From Cryptomeria japonica (taxonomy: Eukaryota > Streptophyta > Pinopsida > Cupressales > Cupressaceae): a stretch of 64,000 nucleotides of DNA. The position numbers and the translations under genes were made by a program. This document shows positions 12,500-24,282 of the stretch, one piece after another. Every line of letters begins with the position of its first letter. Within the stretch, counting starts at the first letter, position 1. The stretch spans positions 51,183,136 through 51,247,135 of the forward strand of contig NC_081414.1 in NCBI RefSeq assembly GCF_030272615.1. Reading direction: 5' to 3'. The notes under the pieces were generated by a model. The model was not told the origin of the DNA and ran no database searches. It saw only the letters and a program-made list of their open reading frames with translations.

Positions 12500-13250
12500 T
12501 CTTATTCCAAACATCGAAGGAGAGTACCATCAAGACTTTGCCTGTATAGGGTTTCGGCAATGATGGTGTATCGAGCGGTTTGGCGGATGAAGGTTTTTCG
12601 TTGGTTATTTGATTGGTTGGGAGGAAGTGTGTGATCACGGAGGTAAGTGAAGAAATCACCATACCATGGGGATTCAGAACCGACAAGGTGACATATCATT
12701 TTAGTTTCAGGGATATCATACGCGGGGATCCAAAGTTGTTCTACCAAGTACTCATAGCATGTTGAATTTTGCAGAAGATCTAGGAGAGATGCAATTGTAG
12801 CCATTGCATCGACAACTCGATTATGATCTCTAGGTACTTGCTCAAATGTGATAGTTGTAAATGATTCTTTGTAACTATCCACCATCCTTTTATACGGCAT
12901 GAGCTTATCATCCTTAGTTTGGTATTCATCAGTGACTTGTCAGATTACTAGCTAGGAATATCCATATACCTATAGCTCTTTTAGATGCCATTGTATAGCC
13001 AATCTGAGTGTTGTGATCAAGGCCTCATATTCTACTATATTATTGGTGCATGGGAAAGTGAGCCTGTATGACTTCAAGATGCTATGACCTTGAGGTGTGA
13101 TAAAAAGAATACCTACCCCTGAGCCATGTCTAGTGTATGAGCCATCAAAATATAGCTTCCAAGGTTGTGTAGCTGTGATCATGAAGAGCTCTTCATCTGG
13201 AAAATTGGAAACAAGAGGATGGTCACCTATGAGGGGTGCATCAACCAACT
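12500..13250 (-). pseudogene. Gypsy-1 second (archaeal-type) RNase H
   Basis: The minus strand reads WKLYFDGSYTRHGSGVGI, then FPCTNNIVEYEALITTLRLA and, after a stop and frame change, PRDHNRVVDAMA. This is the RNase H fold typical of the extra RNase H of Tat-clade plant gypsy elements, with Asp in DGS, Glu in EYEAL and a later Asp. It would degrade RNA in RNA:DNA hybrids. The tail links to the integrase zinc-finger region. Stops separate the halves (12901-12970). Confidence 0.85.
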
Positions 13251-14600
13251 GATCTACAATAACCTACCCCTTGATAGCCTTGTGGTCCACATACTCTATA
13301 TCAAATTCACTCAAGATCATAACCCATTTGGCCAAGCGGCTTGTCAATGCTACCTTGTTGAGTAGGTACTTGAGTGGATCTCTTTTGGCAATGAGTTGTA
13401 CTTTGTGCGTTAACATGTAGTGCCTCAATTTGGTGGCTACCAAGATAACTTCTAGGCAAGCTCACTCAATAGGTGTGTAATTGAGTTCATAGCCTACCAA
13501 TATGCGAGAGATATAGTATACAACACATTATTTTCCTTCTGCATTGTGTTGTGCCAGCAGTACTCCTAATGCCATATTTGTAGCTGAAATATATAGCAAT
13601 AGAGGTCTACTTGGATCTGGTGGGATCAGCAATGATGTATGCATTAGGTAGTCTTTAAGCATTTGGAATGCTTGCTTGCACTTTGTATCCAATTGAAAAG
13701 CGAATATTCTTGTGTAATAGATGGGTGAAGGGATGACACTTATTAGCCAATTGTGCAATGAATCTTCAAATTGATTGTAGCCGCCCTTGTAGTGTTCGTA
13801 ACTGACTGATGTTCTCTGGAGGTGACATGTCCATGATTGCTTTGACTTTTTCTGGATCTACTTCAATGCCTTTGCATGACACAATGTATCCTAAGAGATT
13901 TGCGGAGGTTACTCCAAAGACATATTTCTTTGGATTGAGACAGACATGATATTTCTCTAATCTTTCGACGATTTTACCCAGTATTGCCAGATGACCCTCT
14001 CTTGTTAATGATTTAGCTAGTAAATCATTGACATAATCGTCCATTATGGTGTGCATCATATCATGAAAGATGGTAGTCATGGCTCTTTGTGTTGCCCCTG
14101 CATTCTTCAGACCAAATAGCATCACATTCCAATAGTATGTTCCCCATGGACATGTGAAATTAGTTTTATGTTGATCCTCTGGAGCAATCTTAATATAGTT
14201 GTACCCTGAAAAATCATCCATAAGAGAAAGCATTGCATGTCTTCTTGTTAAATCAACAATCATGTCAATGTTTGGTAAGGGGAAGAAATCTTTAGGGAAT
14301 GCCTTGTTCAAATCTCTGAAGTCGGTACAGATACAGATGCCCCCATTAGGTTTACCAATAGGTACAATATTGGAGATTCAATCTGCATAATCGATTGGTC
14401 TAATGAAACCAACATCCAAGAGCTTTTTGAGTTCAGCTTTGACAAGCACGGCAATCTAGGGGTGCATCTTTCTGAGCTTTTGTTTAATAGGTTTAGCTCC
14501 TTCTGCTATAGTTAGGCGATGCATGACCAAATCAGGATCTAAGCTAGGCATGTCCGCATAAGACCATGCGAAGTTGATTTGACGCTTCTAGAAGAATTCC
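13251..14600 (-). pseudogene. Gypsy-1 reverse transcriptase and first RNase H
   Basis: The minus strand begins near 14590 with FAWSYADMPSLDP (the usual Tat RT entry). It continues through DFRDLNKAFPKDFFPLPNID and MDDFSGYNYI to the active-site loop near 14035-14024, which reads YVND where active elements have YVDD. RNase H follows near 13760-13530 (LLLYISATNMALGVLLAQHN), degraded, continuing weakly to 13260. Stops occur in the RT N-terminal part (14450, 14380) and between RT and RNase H. The changed catalytic residue means it is dead irrespective of the stops. Confidence 0.88.
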
Positions 14601-15715
14601 ACAAATTTTTGTTTTTCCTCTGGAGTTAATAGAGATACCAAATGTATTTGGTGAGGAGTCTCGGGGTCCCCACATTGAATTCTTTTGTTTCTTCGATTAG
14701 GATCGTCGTTCTCTCCTGATTTGTACTAAAGGGGAGGAGGTCAAACCTTTCATCCTCAAGTGCCTCAGAGAGGTTTTCACCTTTGGATACACTATTTATT
14801 TTTACTTTTTGGGGATCAACAAGTGCCACTATGTGGTTTTCACTAGAAGATCCAAGTTTTATTGTGATATTTTTGTTGTAGCTAAAAGGTTTGGCATCTC
14901 TCGCAAAGTATGTTGCACTATTAAGTTTGATGGCAAACCCATCTTTATGATCCCCACTTGGTATGTTATCCTGTATTTTTAAAAATTCTATGAGCACCTC
15001 ATCATTTTGGAAATGATCAAGACATGGGGGATTTGGGTGGTTCTAGTCAATGAGTTTGGGGTGGATGATAGGCATTACCTCATCAATTTAGTTGATTTCA
15101 GAGGAGGTGTTAGTGAGGGTTAATTTAGATGAGTGAAGTTCATCGATGGTACTCTCCTTGTCATATTTTGGTGTAGGATTTGACGTAGGGCCTGTCGAAG
15201 TTGCTTCTTTCTCAGGAATCCAAAAGGTTTTAATCCATGCCTCTCCATAAACTAGGATATCTTTACGAGGTGGTGGAGGTGATGTGTCTTCCTCATCTGA
15301 AGTATTTAGATTCACCGAATCCCATTCCCACTCATGCGAGTCTGTCTCTGAATCACTCTCTAACATCTGATTACTGTACCAGGTCAGGATGTCTTTTGAA
15401 TTGAAGAGTGTATTGGTCACAGGTTTGTGCACTTTTGGACATGGGATTGTTGGTGTTGTTGATGGGGTTATTGGTGTTGTTGATGTTGTTGACAAGGTTA
15501 TTGGTGTTGTTTATGTTGTTGCTGGTATTATCGGTGTTGTTGGTGTAGTTGGTGTTATTGACGCTACTAATGGGATTATCAATTTTGTTAGTGCAGTTGG
15601 TGCTATTGATGCTATTGATGGGATTATCAATTTTGTTGGTGTAGTTGGTGTTGTTGGTGTCGCAGATATAATCAAGGATGGCCTCCTTAGAGTAACTAGT
15701 TGATACACGGGTTTG
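14601..15715 (-). pseudogene. Gypsy-1 polyprotein linker with Thr/Pro repeats
   Basis: The minus strand encodes a Thr/Pro/Ile-rich stretch (TPTTPT-like, 15430-15670), an acidic part (SDSETDSHEWEWDS) and a serine/lysine-rich segment (14626-14997) leading to RT. The DNA is a run of GTTGTTGGT/GATGTT units. The plus-strand Val/Gly-rich open frame (15389-15703) is only the shadow of this tract. No enzymatic motif is seen. Confidence 0.65.
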
Positions 15716-15794
15716 TTGGGTTTTCCTTTGAATCTAAGCTTAGGAAGAGATTCTGAAAACCTACTCTAGTTTTATCTTTGGGTTTCAACTCAGG

Positions 15795-16154
15795 TTATAA
15801 GGGCACGTGTCGTCCTTGTTTACAATGTCCCAAAGCACTCTGGCCATCATAGCCCATTCTTTGCATGATAGTGAGGCCTTTGCCATATTTTTCAGTGGGA
15901 AGCTTAGCCTTCAGGCTTTCTGTGTTGGTAGGATCTTTGTAGATCCATTCTTCTAGGTCCTCATCCATGGTTTCCTCCTCCTGACTTTTACCAGGGATGA
16001 ATTGCACCAAAATGCAAGTTCTTTTGGCCAGTGGTGTTTGAAGCAACTTTTGGGGTTTGTCATGAGTTCTAGGGGATGCGAGTAATTTCCCAACACAAAA
16101 GAGTTGGCTAAGATTATATTCCTCAAGACCTTCCTCAGCCATTTTCATTTTCAA
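15795..16154 (-). pseudogene. Gypsy-1 G-patch domain segment
   Basis: The minus strand ends in KYGKGLTIMQRMGYDGQSALG then HCKQGRHVPL. This is the G-patch pattern (Gly-aromatic-x-x-Gly-x-Gly-Leu-Gly) with some glycines replaced. G-patches bind nucleic acid and occur next to protease in some retroelements. I see no D[ST]GA-type protease motif between gag and this domain, so protease may have been lost here; gypsy-2 keeps one (near 43920). Confidence 0.7.
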
Positions 16155-16181
16155 CTTTTCCTGCTTTGGTATAGGGGTTAT

Positions 16182-18171
16182 TTAGCTAGAAAGTGAGGTT
16201 GTATTAACATATGATGTGGAAGGGTTAGCTTCTCTATTGTTAGGTACGCTAATCTCTTGCTGATGGTTAAAATTATTATAATATGCAAATGGATTTGCAT
16301 CGCCAAGGATTGTGATTATTTTATGTGAGGGGGATAAGCGCAAAATTTCTAATATGGAGATAAGGGTTGGTGTTTTATTCAATTTCTCCACAAGACTATA
16401 TTGCTTGGGGAGGGGTGTCGTTCTTTGTGGTGTTGCTCGAATGGTAATCTTGCCACGACACAACAATGTTCCATGCAGGATTTGGATCTTTGATGGTGAG
16501 AGTTGCAACTTGTTCATCAGCATCATAAAGGTGATTCATAGTATAATTATATGAAGCTTGTGTATAATTAGTTGTAGTATCTGTGTTTCGCCCTGAAGTG
16601 GAAGGACCCCTTTGATTATGTGATGGAAGTGGATTCTTGAATATTAAATTATCATCATTGGATGTTTTAGGGTCATTTCCTTCTATTTAAATTTCTCCTC
16701 TATCAATAAGATCTTGAACAAGATCTTTACGTCAATGGAAATTGCTTGTTTTATGCCCTCTTCCTTGGTGAAATTCACAATGTTCATTATCTCTCCACCA
16801 TGGAGGCTTGACCTGAGGCTCATAATTAGAGGTTTTCAGTAAGCTCACAAGATTGGAAGAGACCAATTGATGCAAGATTGTTTTGATGGGTTCCCCTAAG
16901 GGTCTGTATGTGTGTTTTGGCTTGTAGTTTTGTTGCCTTTGTTTTGGTTCTTCTTGTGGCGCATTGCGACCTTGATTTTGTGGATTAGTGATGGTGTTGT
17001 TTTTAGGAGGGGGATTTTGTCCTGCGAACCTGACTATAGGTTTTGCAATTTTTACTGTTCATGCATCCACTATCCCGTCATTGACAATGTTCTTGTTCTT
17101 GTTCCAAAAATTTGGTTTATCACTATTGTAACGTGGACGAGGACCATCTTTGGGTTCATTGTAGATTTTGATAAGTCCCTTTTTTATGAGGGCTCTTTCA
17201 CATTTTAGTCCTTGAGTGATCATCTCTTCAAAGGATTTCATACCCTTCATGTCTAAACGGAATTCCATCTCATCATTCAAGTTGGAAATGAATATTTCCA
17301 CTAGTTCTTTCTCAGGTAGATGAAGAGAATGTCTACTAGATAGTTGCCTCCATTGTTGCAAGAAAGTTGAGAACTCCCCTAGTTTTTGTTTGGTGTTGCA
17401 TAAATATGCCATAGTGACATCACACTCTATGTTGTGTGCATAATGAGCGATGAAATTTTGGACTAGTTCCTCAAATGTTCTAATGCCACCTGGTAATCAT
17501 GAAAACCATTGCGTGGTTGTGCCTCCAAAACTTTGAGGAAAGAGGCGCATTAGATATGTGTCCTCATTGGCCACCTATAAACAAGCTAAGTGAAATTCTC
17601 TCACATGATCTGTAGGATCTCCTTTGCCCCTATACTTTTCAAATTTGGGTGTTTCTAACCCTCGCAGAAAAGGTGGCATAAGCATGTTCCTATCAAAAGG
17701 ATAGGGACAAATATCGTTAAGTGAAAACCGAGTTGTCTTCACACCACCATTTAGTTGTTGAGCGAGATTTTCTACTTCTTGTCTCAACATGTCTATTTCT
17801 GAAGGAAGAGGAGGTGGAGGATTCCTTTGATGATTAAGTTCATAGCGAAAGTAATCTCTACCTCATCCACCATCACGATGTCTATGTTGCTCAGATGTTT
17901 GTCGTATCTATGCTGTATCAAAGTTAGAGGGTAGTTTAGCACCCTCTTGAGCAAGTCTCAGAAAATGAGCATCTTCATTGTTTCTAAGGATTTCGTCAAA
18001 GAGTCTATTGAATTTGGGATTATGTTGTGCCCTTTCTATATCTTCTGGAGTTGGAGTGCTAGGATCTTCATCATTAGTGCCTCTTCCAATGGCCTCATGA
18101 AAATTGTTTAGGTTTTCTTCCTCTTCTTCAATCTATAGTTGTCGGTTCCTCATTCATCTTGTTTGAGACAT
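16182..18171 (-). pseudogene. Gypsy-1 gag
   Basis: Likely start ATG at 18171 (minus; MSQT...). The retrotransposon gag core is clear at 17790-17060: TPKFEKYRGKGDPTDHVREF, then FPQSFGGTTTQWF, then an ISNLNDEMEF segment. A degraded Cys/His motif (CEFHQGRGHKTSNFH) lies near 16790-16740. The segment YSLVEKLNKTPTLISILEIL (near 16410-16350) is the conserved Tat stretch that normally leads to protease. Several stops are present (near 18155, 17925, 17575 and 17490). Confidence 0.82.
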
Positions 18172-20619
18172 GTTTCCGAAATTTTGATGTTTGTGAAAGT
18201 GATTTATGAGGTGGTGATGAAATGTGTTTTGAAAGATGGATCTCTAACACTGAAGGTTGGATGTCAACAAAGTTCTTTGTGAATTGCTCTTGTGTTTTTC
18301 AACAATTTCGATGTGATGAGGTATAGCAAGGTTTGAGATGTGTTACAAACCAAGCTACCTAGTAATGAGAGGATGCACTCATAAACTAGTTTTAACCTGT
18401 GTAGAAATGCCTCTTAGGATGATTGATCCTAGATGTAGAGACACCCTAAAAATGATTTGTTGGTTTGATTTAAGCAATATCTGTAAAAAAAAAAAAAAAA
18501 TGAACTCAGGACAAGACCTCTTTGTGTTTTGAGAGTTTTGAATGGATTTGTGATGTATGAAGGTGAAAATGGATAGAATATGTACCTCAATAAAAACTTT
18601 ATGTCACAAAGGGGGTTTCGACTTCTTCCTCTTTCTCAGGGGTTGGTGGTTCCCCTCGAGCTTTGTTGTATGTGATACATATTTTTGGAAAGAAAGCAGG
18701 ATTGATCTTGCCCCCATTGTTTTTGTGATAATCCAAGGCTCTATACTGAGTAAAAGCTCTATTTTTTAAAGGCTCCGTGTCAAATTCGTTGGATTTTCCT
18801 TGAAGATACAAGTGCATATTCCACAAGAAGGTTCTGTGCGAGAGAAAAAAATTTCTATTGATATAGAAAAACTTCCTTCTTTTGATAAGAGCTTTTGAAC
18901 TTAGTTGTATCTTTTTCAATGTGGTATTTTGATGAAGATTTCGTTTTCTCAAGATATGAGTGATGGTCATACAAACTGATATTTTGTTTCACTTGTTGAC
19001 GTTTGTTTTGTTTATCAATGTTGATGTAGACTTGTTGGATGGATACTTTTTTTCAATTTGTTTCGAATTTCTTTGACAAGAAAACACAACAAGCACACAA
19101 ACACAATAACCTTGCCCTTTTTTCAATAAAAGACAAAAAAAGGTGTGGGTCTAAATCCACCCAATCATGAACTTTTTGACCCTTTTTACAAAATGTATTT
19201 TATGTTTCCCAAAGCCTGAAGTTGGCCCAAATTGTTACTGGTTTGACACAAGATGAAGACAACTCAAACACCTTTTATCCCTAAGGTCAATGGCTAGTTA
19301 CGATATTTTCAGCCCACATCTTGATATTTCTTCAACTTTGGTACTACATACCTTATGAATCCCATCATGGTAGGTAAGGATGTGATATACTAAGTCTTGT
19401 GCAAGCATAACAGATAGATGATCCCTATGATGGGGGAGTCACCACTTTCATCAAGCTACAAGTAGCCTTTCAAAAAGCCCTATTTCTACTCAAAGAAATA
19501 TGTATGGTGAGTATCTTGGGAGGAAAACCATCTATGCTCTTGCACTGAACTTTTCACAAATATCCTCAATCAATAGAACAGGTGGGCTTCTAGAATAAAA
19601 GGTATCTAGTAATGTTTGATGTCTTTGGATGTAAGTTCATTCTGCAGTGACTCACTTAAGAGCCTTGTAACTTTTGGTGGGGCCCATATGTCCTTTCGGC
19701 AAGTTACGCTATAGGAACAACTACACCCAAGGCTACAACTTTCGCTCTCACCTGATTTATATAGCATCTCAAAGGATTTACCGTGCAAGGTCATTCCCAA
19801 GAGTGATGTGTCTCTTGGCAGGCCTATCTTAAAAATAAAAATTTCGAGCATTACTAACACTTTTCTCTTGCACCTAGGACCACGAGAGCCAAGGGAGAGG
19901 ATAGTGTGTTTTATAAATGGGACCACTCTACAGATTTTGCACAAGCATGCCAAACATGGAAAACACTTGTTCTTTTTAATTTTTTTATCGCAATGTGATC
20001 TATATGCTATTTGGAGATTTTTCTCCAACAACCATGGTGTTCTTTTTAATCCCACAAAGCAATTTGTTTTGCTAACTAGGAAAGTAAAAATCCTAGTCAA
20101 CAAAATGAAAGCACGTTTACTGAAAGTAAAAGCATTTTTTGTAAACAAAATGGACAAGTTGTTTGTTCTTTTTAAATTACAAATTAAAAGGGTTGATTGT
20201 GAATTTTATTCTTGCAAGAAATGAAAGTTGTTTGTTTGTTTTAATCCCAAAATGAAAAGTTTGTCCCTAACTTGCAAAAAAACAAAGTTTGTTGGTTCTA
20301 TTTGTGGTTCTTTTTAGTTTGCCAATGAAATTCTTTTTAAACCTAAACTGAAAATTTTGTTGATTTTTAGTCCAAAATGAAAGATGAAGTTTGTTTTAAA
20401 AAGGAAAGTGAATTCTTTTTAATCTAACTTTTAAAAGCAAAGCTAAAAAGAAAAAGAAATGAAATTCCTAATTTCTAACTCCTTGAATCCTGCAAACAAG
20501 AGGTTAGAAACCTGCACAAGAAAAAGAAAACAGTTAGTGAAATGAAGGTTTTTGGTGGGCTTCTACAAGCCGAAAATTTTAATGTTTTCGATCAAACAAT
20601 TTTTTTTTCAACTCTCTGT
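18172..20619 (-). other. Gypsy-1 untranslated leader (gag-proximal part)
   Basis: About 2.4 kb between gag and the motif array, on the element's sense (minus) strand. It contains an A-run (18486-18500) and A/T-rich DNA with AAAATGAAAG-like words (20170-20460). Open frames such as 19606-20157 have no recognisable domain. Long leaders are usual in Tat/Ogre-type elements. Confidence 0.5.
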
Positions 20620-20910
20620 TACAAAAGCGCTATCTGTGTAAACACATAAGCGCCACTTTAAGACAAAAAAGTTGAATTACTAACAGACGCGATAATTTTA
20701 AACTGTTTAAATAGAATGAAAATGATGTCAGACGGAGAGTGTAAACGTGCTAAAAGATTTACAATAGCGATATTTAACCAACAATAGTGCTATAACTACA
20801 ACAACAATGCTAAATCTCTGACAGAAGCACGAGAAACTTGAACCAAAGCGCTAAATCTTTTGTTGTCAAAGGCGCTAAAACGTGTGTCAATAGTGCTAAA
20901 GCGCAACCTG
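20620..20910 (-). repeat. TAGCGCT-type motif array in gypsy-1 leader
   Basis: On the minus strand: TTGCGCTTTAGCACTATTG, TTTTAGCGCCTTTGACA, TTTAGCGCTTTGG, TTTAGCATTGTTG, ATAGCACTATTG, TATCGCTATTG, TTTTAGCACG and finally ATAGCGCTTTTGTAAC, spaced 20-40 bases. This is the same motif as at 6485-6735 but in the opposite orientation. In both places it points along the gene that follows. Confidence 0.75.
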
Positions 20911-20978
20911 TGTGTGGAAATTTATGAAAATCACAAACAAAAAAGTTAGTTTTTTATCATAAGGTTGTGTGTTTGATT

Positions 20979-20996
20979 CACGTTGGGTTCACCAAA
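20979..20996 (-). other. Primer-binding site of gypsy-1
   Basis: Minus strand TTTGGTGAACCCAACGTG directly follows the LTR end TGCATCA. The core TTTGGTGAACCC recurs at 56501-56518 in gypsy-3. I do not assign the tRNA. Confidence 0.7.
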
Positions 20997-21477
20997 TGAT
21001 GCACACTGAAAAGGAAACAAGAAACAGAAGACAAAGTCGTTAGTGTTGTTAGTGACAATGAAAAACAAAAGATGAATGAAACTATAATCCTAAGCATGCA
21101 TATCAAGAGAGATATAAAACAGATTATGAAAAGCACACAAAAATGAAGGAAAGACACAAAACCCTCCAAGATGCCCTCCACCATGCTCATAGTTGCTCCT
21201 CCCTTGCTCCTCTCCTCTCCAAGTTCCACATGAGTGTAGCCCTCAACTTTTTGCACTATTATGGATGTCTTATGGAGATTCAATATTATGAAAATGAAGA
21301 TAACTAATTATGCAAATGTAAACAAGCTAATATGAGAAAATACCTTAATTATTCTATGTTAATCTTAGCCAAAATAACAAAGAAAAATGCTTCTAAATTC
21401 TCTCTCAAAATTACTATAAGTTTGATGCATACAAGATTTCTGAATTTCGGGATGCTTTTGAAGAAGGAAATGAGCTT

Positions 21478-21485
21478 TATTTATA
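21478..21485 (-). promoter_or_regulatory. TATA box of gypsy-1 5' LTR
   Basis: TATAAATA on the minus strand, about 490 bases before the LTR 3' end. It is conserved in the 3' LTR (4927-4934) and in the solo LTR (29432-29439). Confidence 0.6.
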
Positions 21486-22259
21486 AGAAAAAAAAGAGCA
21501 ATGGATGGTTGAGATTGAGGAATCTCAACAAGGGTCGGGATTGATGGGTTTATGATCCATGTGAGGGTTTTCAACCCAATCCCAGGATGACAAATGTCAA
21601 CATGAGATGACTTGAGAGGAGAGGGAAGAAGCATTAAATGCTTGAGATGACTTGAAGGTTACCTTGGGAGGTAAGGTTAGGCTTGAGTTGAATGAATAAA
21701 TATTTTATCCAATGAATAATGCCTTTATCCAATGGACAAACTCTTGTGCAAGAGTTAGTGGGGATAACCATGGTCAAAGCAATGAATGCTTGAAGAGACC
21801 CATGAGTTAAATGGGGGTTGAGTTAGAGGGAAAGTCTCTAACCTTGTGGGTGAGTTGAGTTTAACCATAAATGGTTATGCAAGAGCCATAAATGGTTATG
21901 TAAGAACCATTAATGGTTTGGAAGACTTTAGGGGTTAGCTTGTTGGAGAATAAAAGTTTTTAATTCTTTTCAAAGACTTTGAGGCTTTGAGAAGTGACTT
22001 CAAGTTGCTTAGGAATGTGATAATAATTAGGGAGGGTGATTAGGCTAATTAGGAATGGTTTAGAAGAATCTAGAATGGGTTTAGGATGCAAGTGGGTTTG
22101 GTGGGTGAGAGAAAATAGGATTTTAATTAAAATAAAATTACTTTATTTCAACCAAATAGGTGCAATTTGCATTTGTAGGAGAATGCAAGTGGGGGGGGGA
22201 GTAGTTTAGGGATTTAAATAAATATTTATTTATTTATTTAAAGGAGGAAAGGGGTTAAA

Positions 22260-24048
22260 AATATATTTTTTTTTTGTAATAAAAGTGGACAAGCCACTAA
22301 ACTTTTTTATCATATTTTATAATTTTTTACAATGGGTTCAAAAGGCATACCGACATGAAAGAACCCACAAGAAAACCTCTTGTTATCGCCTTATATAAAC
22401 CAAACTATTCTACCCTTACAAAATAGTTGTTACATATCCAATTGATCATATATCCCACTTCATTTGAGAGATACAATGAGGTCCCTTAGGACTTTTCTTT
22501 ATACAATAGTTCATCATATGGTTATATCCAACAAAACATAAGCTCAACTGATTACAAAATGAAGAGTTGGATGTCATCAAATATATCCTCGAGAAAATCA
22601 TGCAAAGGCACCAAGATACCCGTATGCTTTTACCATTTGGGGAGCAAAAAATTCTTCAGCCTGGCTAGTCAAAACTGAATTCTATACCAAATTTGCCCAT
22701 ACCTTCGTCAAAAAACCATACCACATCTCCAAGATATCATAGAAAAGTATCAGACATTCAAAAACCAAGTGCTAGTGCCTTCAGCGGGGGGATCATTAGC
22801 TACATCTGGAGGAGAAACAACCCTTAGAGGAAATTCCATCCGTGTAGGAGCAGAAAACTAAAAGCTCAAAGAAAGTAGTGAATGCAAAGCTACAAAAACA
22901 ACCAAAGCCTTATCCACAATCTGAGCAGGTACCCAATTCACAAGAAATTCCATACATGTCAGGGTTTCATCCAAAGTATCACATATCGGCCCCATTCTTA
23001 ACTCAAACAATAATTGACCATACCATCCATTACCCAAAAGCTCATGACAAGGAAGAAAACCACTATAATAGAAAGTCCCCACATCAAAATGATAACTATC
23101 CAAAGCAGGAAAAACCATATCCCAATTACACATCGTTGGAAACATGAACGTGGAGACCAGGAGACGAACCAATTCAACAACAATTAAAACATCATAACAA
23201 ATTGTAACAAATCGAGACATAATCTCAGAGTAAGAAATATTAAAACATATTTCCAACCAACGATTCCCCAAAAGCTTGTGGATTTCATAAGCCACCTCAG
23301 AAGAAAACAGGTTAAAAAACCTTACCGAGCTTTTGATAATTATCCTCATTTTCTTCCTCTGGAACCACAGATTCAAGCACCGCTCTATATTTTACAGAAG
23401 ACAAGAGACTCGACATTTGTAGAAACAATCACACCAAGACAACCCACAGTACATGTGAAACAAAATGCAGCCTACCACTTTCTAACCAATCTAAGCAAAA
23501 GGCATGGAAAATTTTTCTTAATTGAAGTAATAAATGTCCGCCAACAACTTACCACCTTGTCGACGGCAAAAAAATCTAGACAAAATATTATTTCAAGATT
23601 GCAAACTGCATCGATGTGATATTTCACAATACATAACAATACTTCAAACCTGGCAGCCATCAATGATAACTTAATGGGAGAAAACACCTTTGCCAAAAAA
23701 TGATTACAAATGTCATAGAACAATGTCGTTCCTACCACGACCGAACTCACACAAATAATTTGCATGTTAGTACTGGAGACATCATCAGACAATAATAGCC
23801 CAAGTGTGTACATCAGATAATACCTCACACATGCCAATATCCATTTTAAGCTAAAAATCCAAGCCTTTACATCGCACACACCGCCACCCTTGAGTGTATC
23901 ATGAATATCCACACCCTCACCCTATGAATGACATCGTATATCACTAGTATATAAAATAGAAATACAATTTCTACTTCATATACCAGGCATATAAAGATAG
24001 TCATCCATAAAATGAAAATGTACACAAACCTAACAATTCTAGGAGGGC
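22260..24048 (-). mobile_element. Poly-A-tailed retroposon (LINE-like, 5'-truncated) in the gypsy-1 LTR
   Basis: It interrupts the LTR and is flanked by a perfect 15-bp duplication AGGAAAGGGGTTAAA (22245-22259, 24049-24063). The left end on the plus strand is a T run (22265-22275), i.e. a minus-strand poly-A tail preceded by GTCCACTTTTATTAC. Long variable duplications and an A tail are the marks of target-primed reverse transcription by LINE machinery. Open frames inside (22858-23376 and 23472-23912 minus) show no RT or endonuclease motif that I recognise. It could be a truncated LINE 3' part or a processed copy of another transcript. Confidence 0.8.
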
Positions 24049-24282
24049 AGGAAAGGGGTTAAATTAAATAAATATGTTTTATTCATTTAATTGATTGTTA
24101 GAGTGTGGCTAAATGAATTAATTTAAATAAATTGAGCAATTTATTTAGTTAATAGAAGAAGAGGTTGAGGATGAATTTAATTAAATATTAATTTAATTAA
24201 TTGTTTGACTAATGGTTAAATAATCAAATAAATAGTAAATATTCATTTAATTAAGTGGACAGATTTATGTGACTACAACAAT

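Larger units (their letters stand above)
4446..24277 (-). mobile_element. Ty3/gypsy Tat-clade element 'gypsy-1' with antisense PMD gene
   Basis: LTRs at 4446-5935 and 20997-24277 (the latter split by a retroposon) are flanked by a perfect ACAAT duplication (4441-4445, 24278-24282). On the minus strand the PBS TTTGGTGAACCC follows the 5' LTR (20979-20996) and a purine tract AAAGAGGGGCAAA abuts the 3' LTR. The minus-strand order is leader, gag, G-patch, P/T-rich linker, RT, RNase H, second RNase H, integrase. The second RNase H places it in the Tat clade (established knowledge). Between pol and the 3' LTR lies a 5.6-kb region holding a plant mobile domain gene on the opposite strand. The coding region is broken by many stops, and the RT active site reads YVND, so the copy is inactive. 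Confidence 0.92.
20997..24277 (-). repeat. 5' LTR of gypsy-1, split by a retroposon
   Basis: Matches the 3' LTR on both sides of the insertion at 22260-24048. Excluding insert and duplication it is about 1.47 kb. The poly-G tract here is 9 bases (22191-22199) against about 25 in the other LTR. Confidence 0.88.

Noticed and set aside
15389-15703. Plus-strand Val/Gly-rich open frame of 104 residues
   Set aside because: It is the complement of the Thr/Pro-repeat linker of the minus-strand gypsy-1 polyprotein; low complexity only.
22858-23376. 172-residue minus frame as a gene
   Set aside because: No motif or sensible codon pattern; lies within the retroposon insert, and an overlapping plus frame is equally open.
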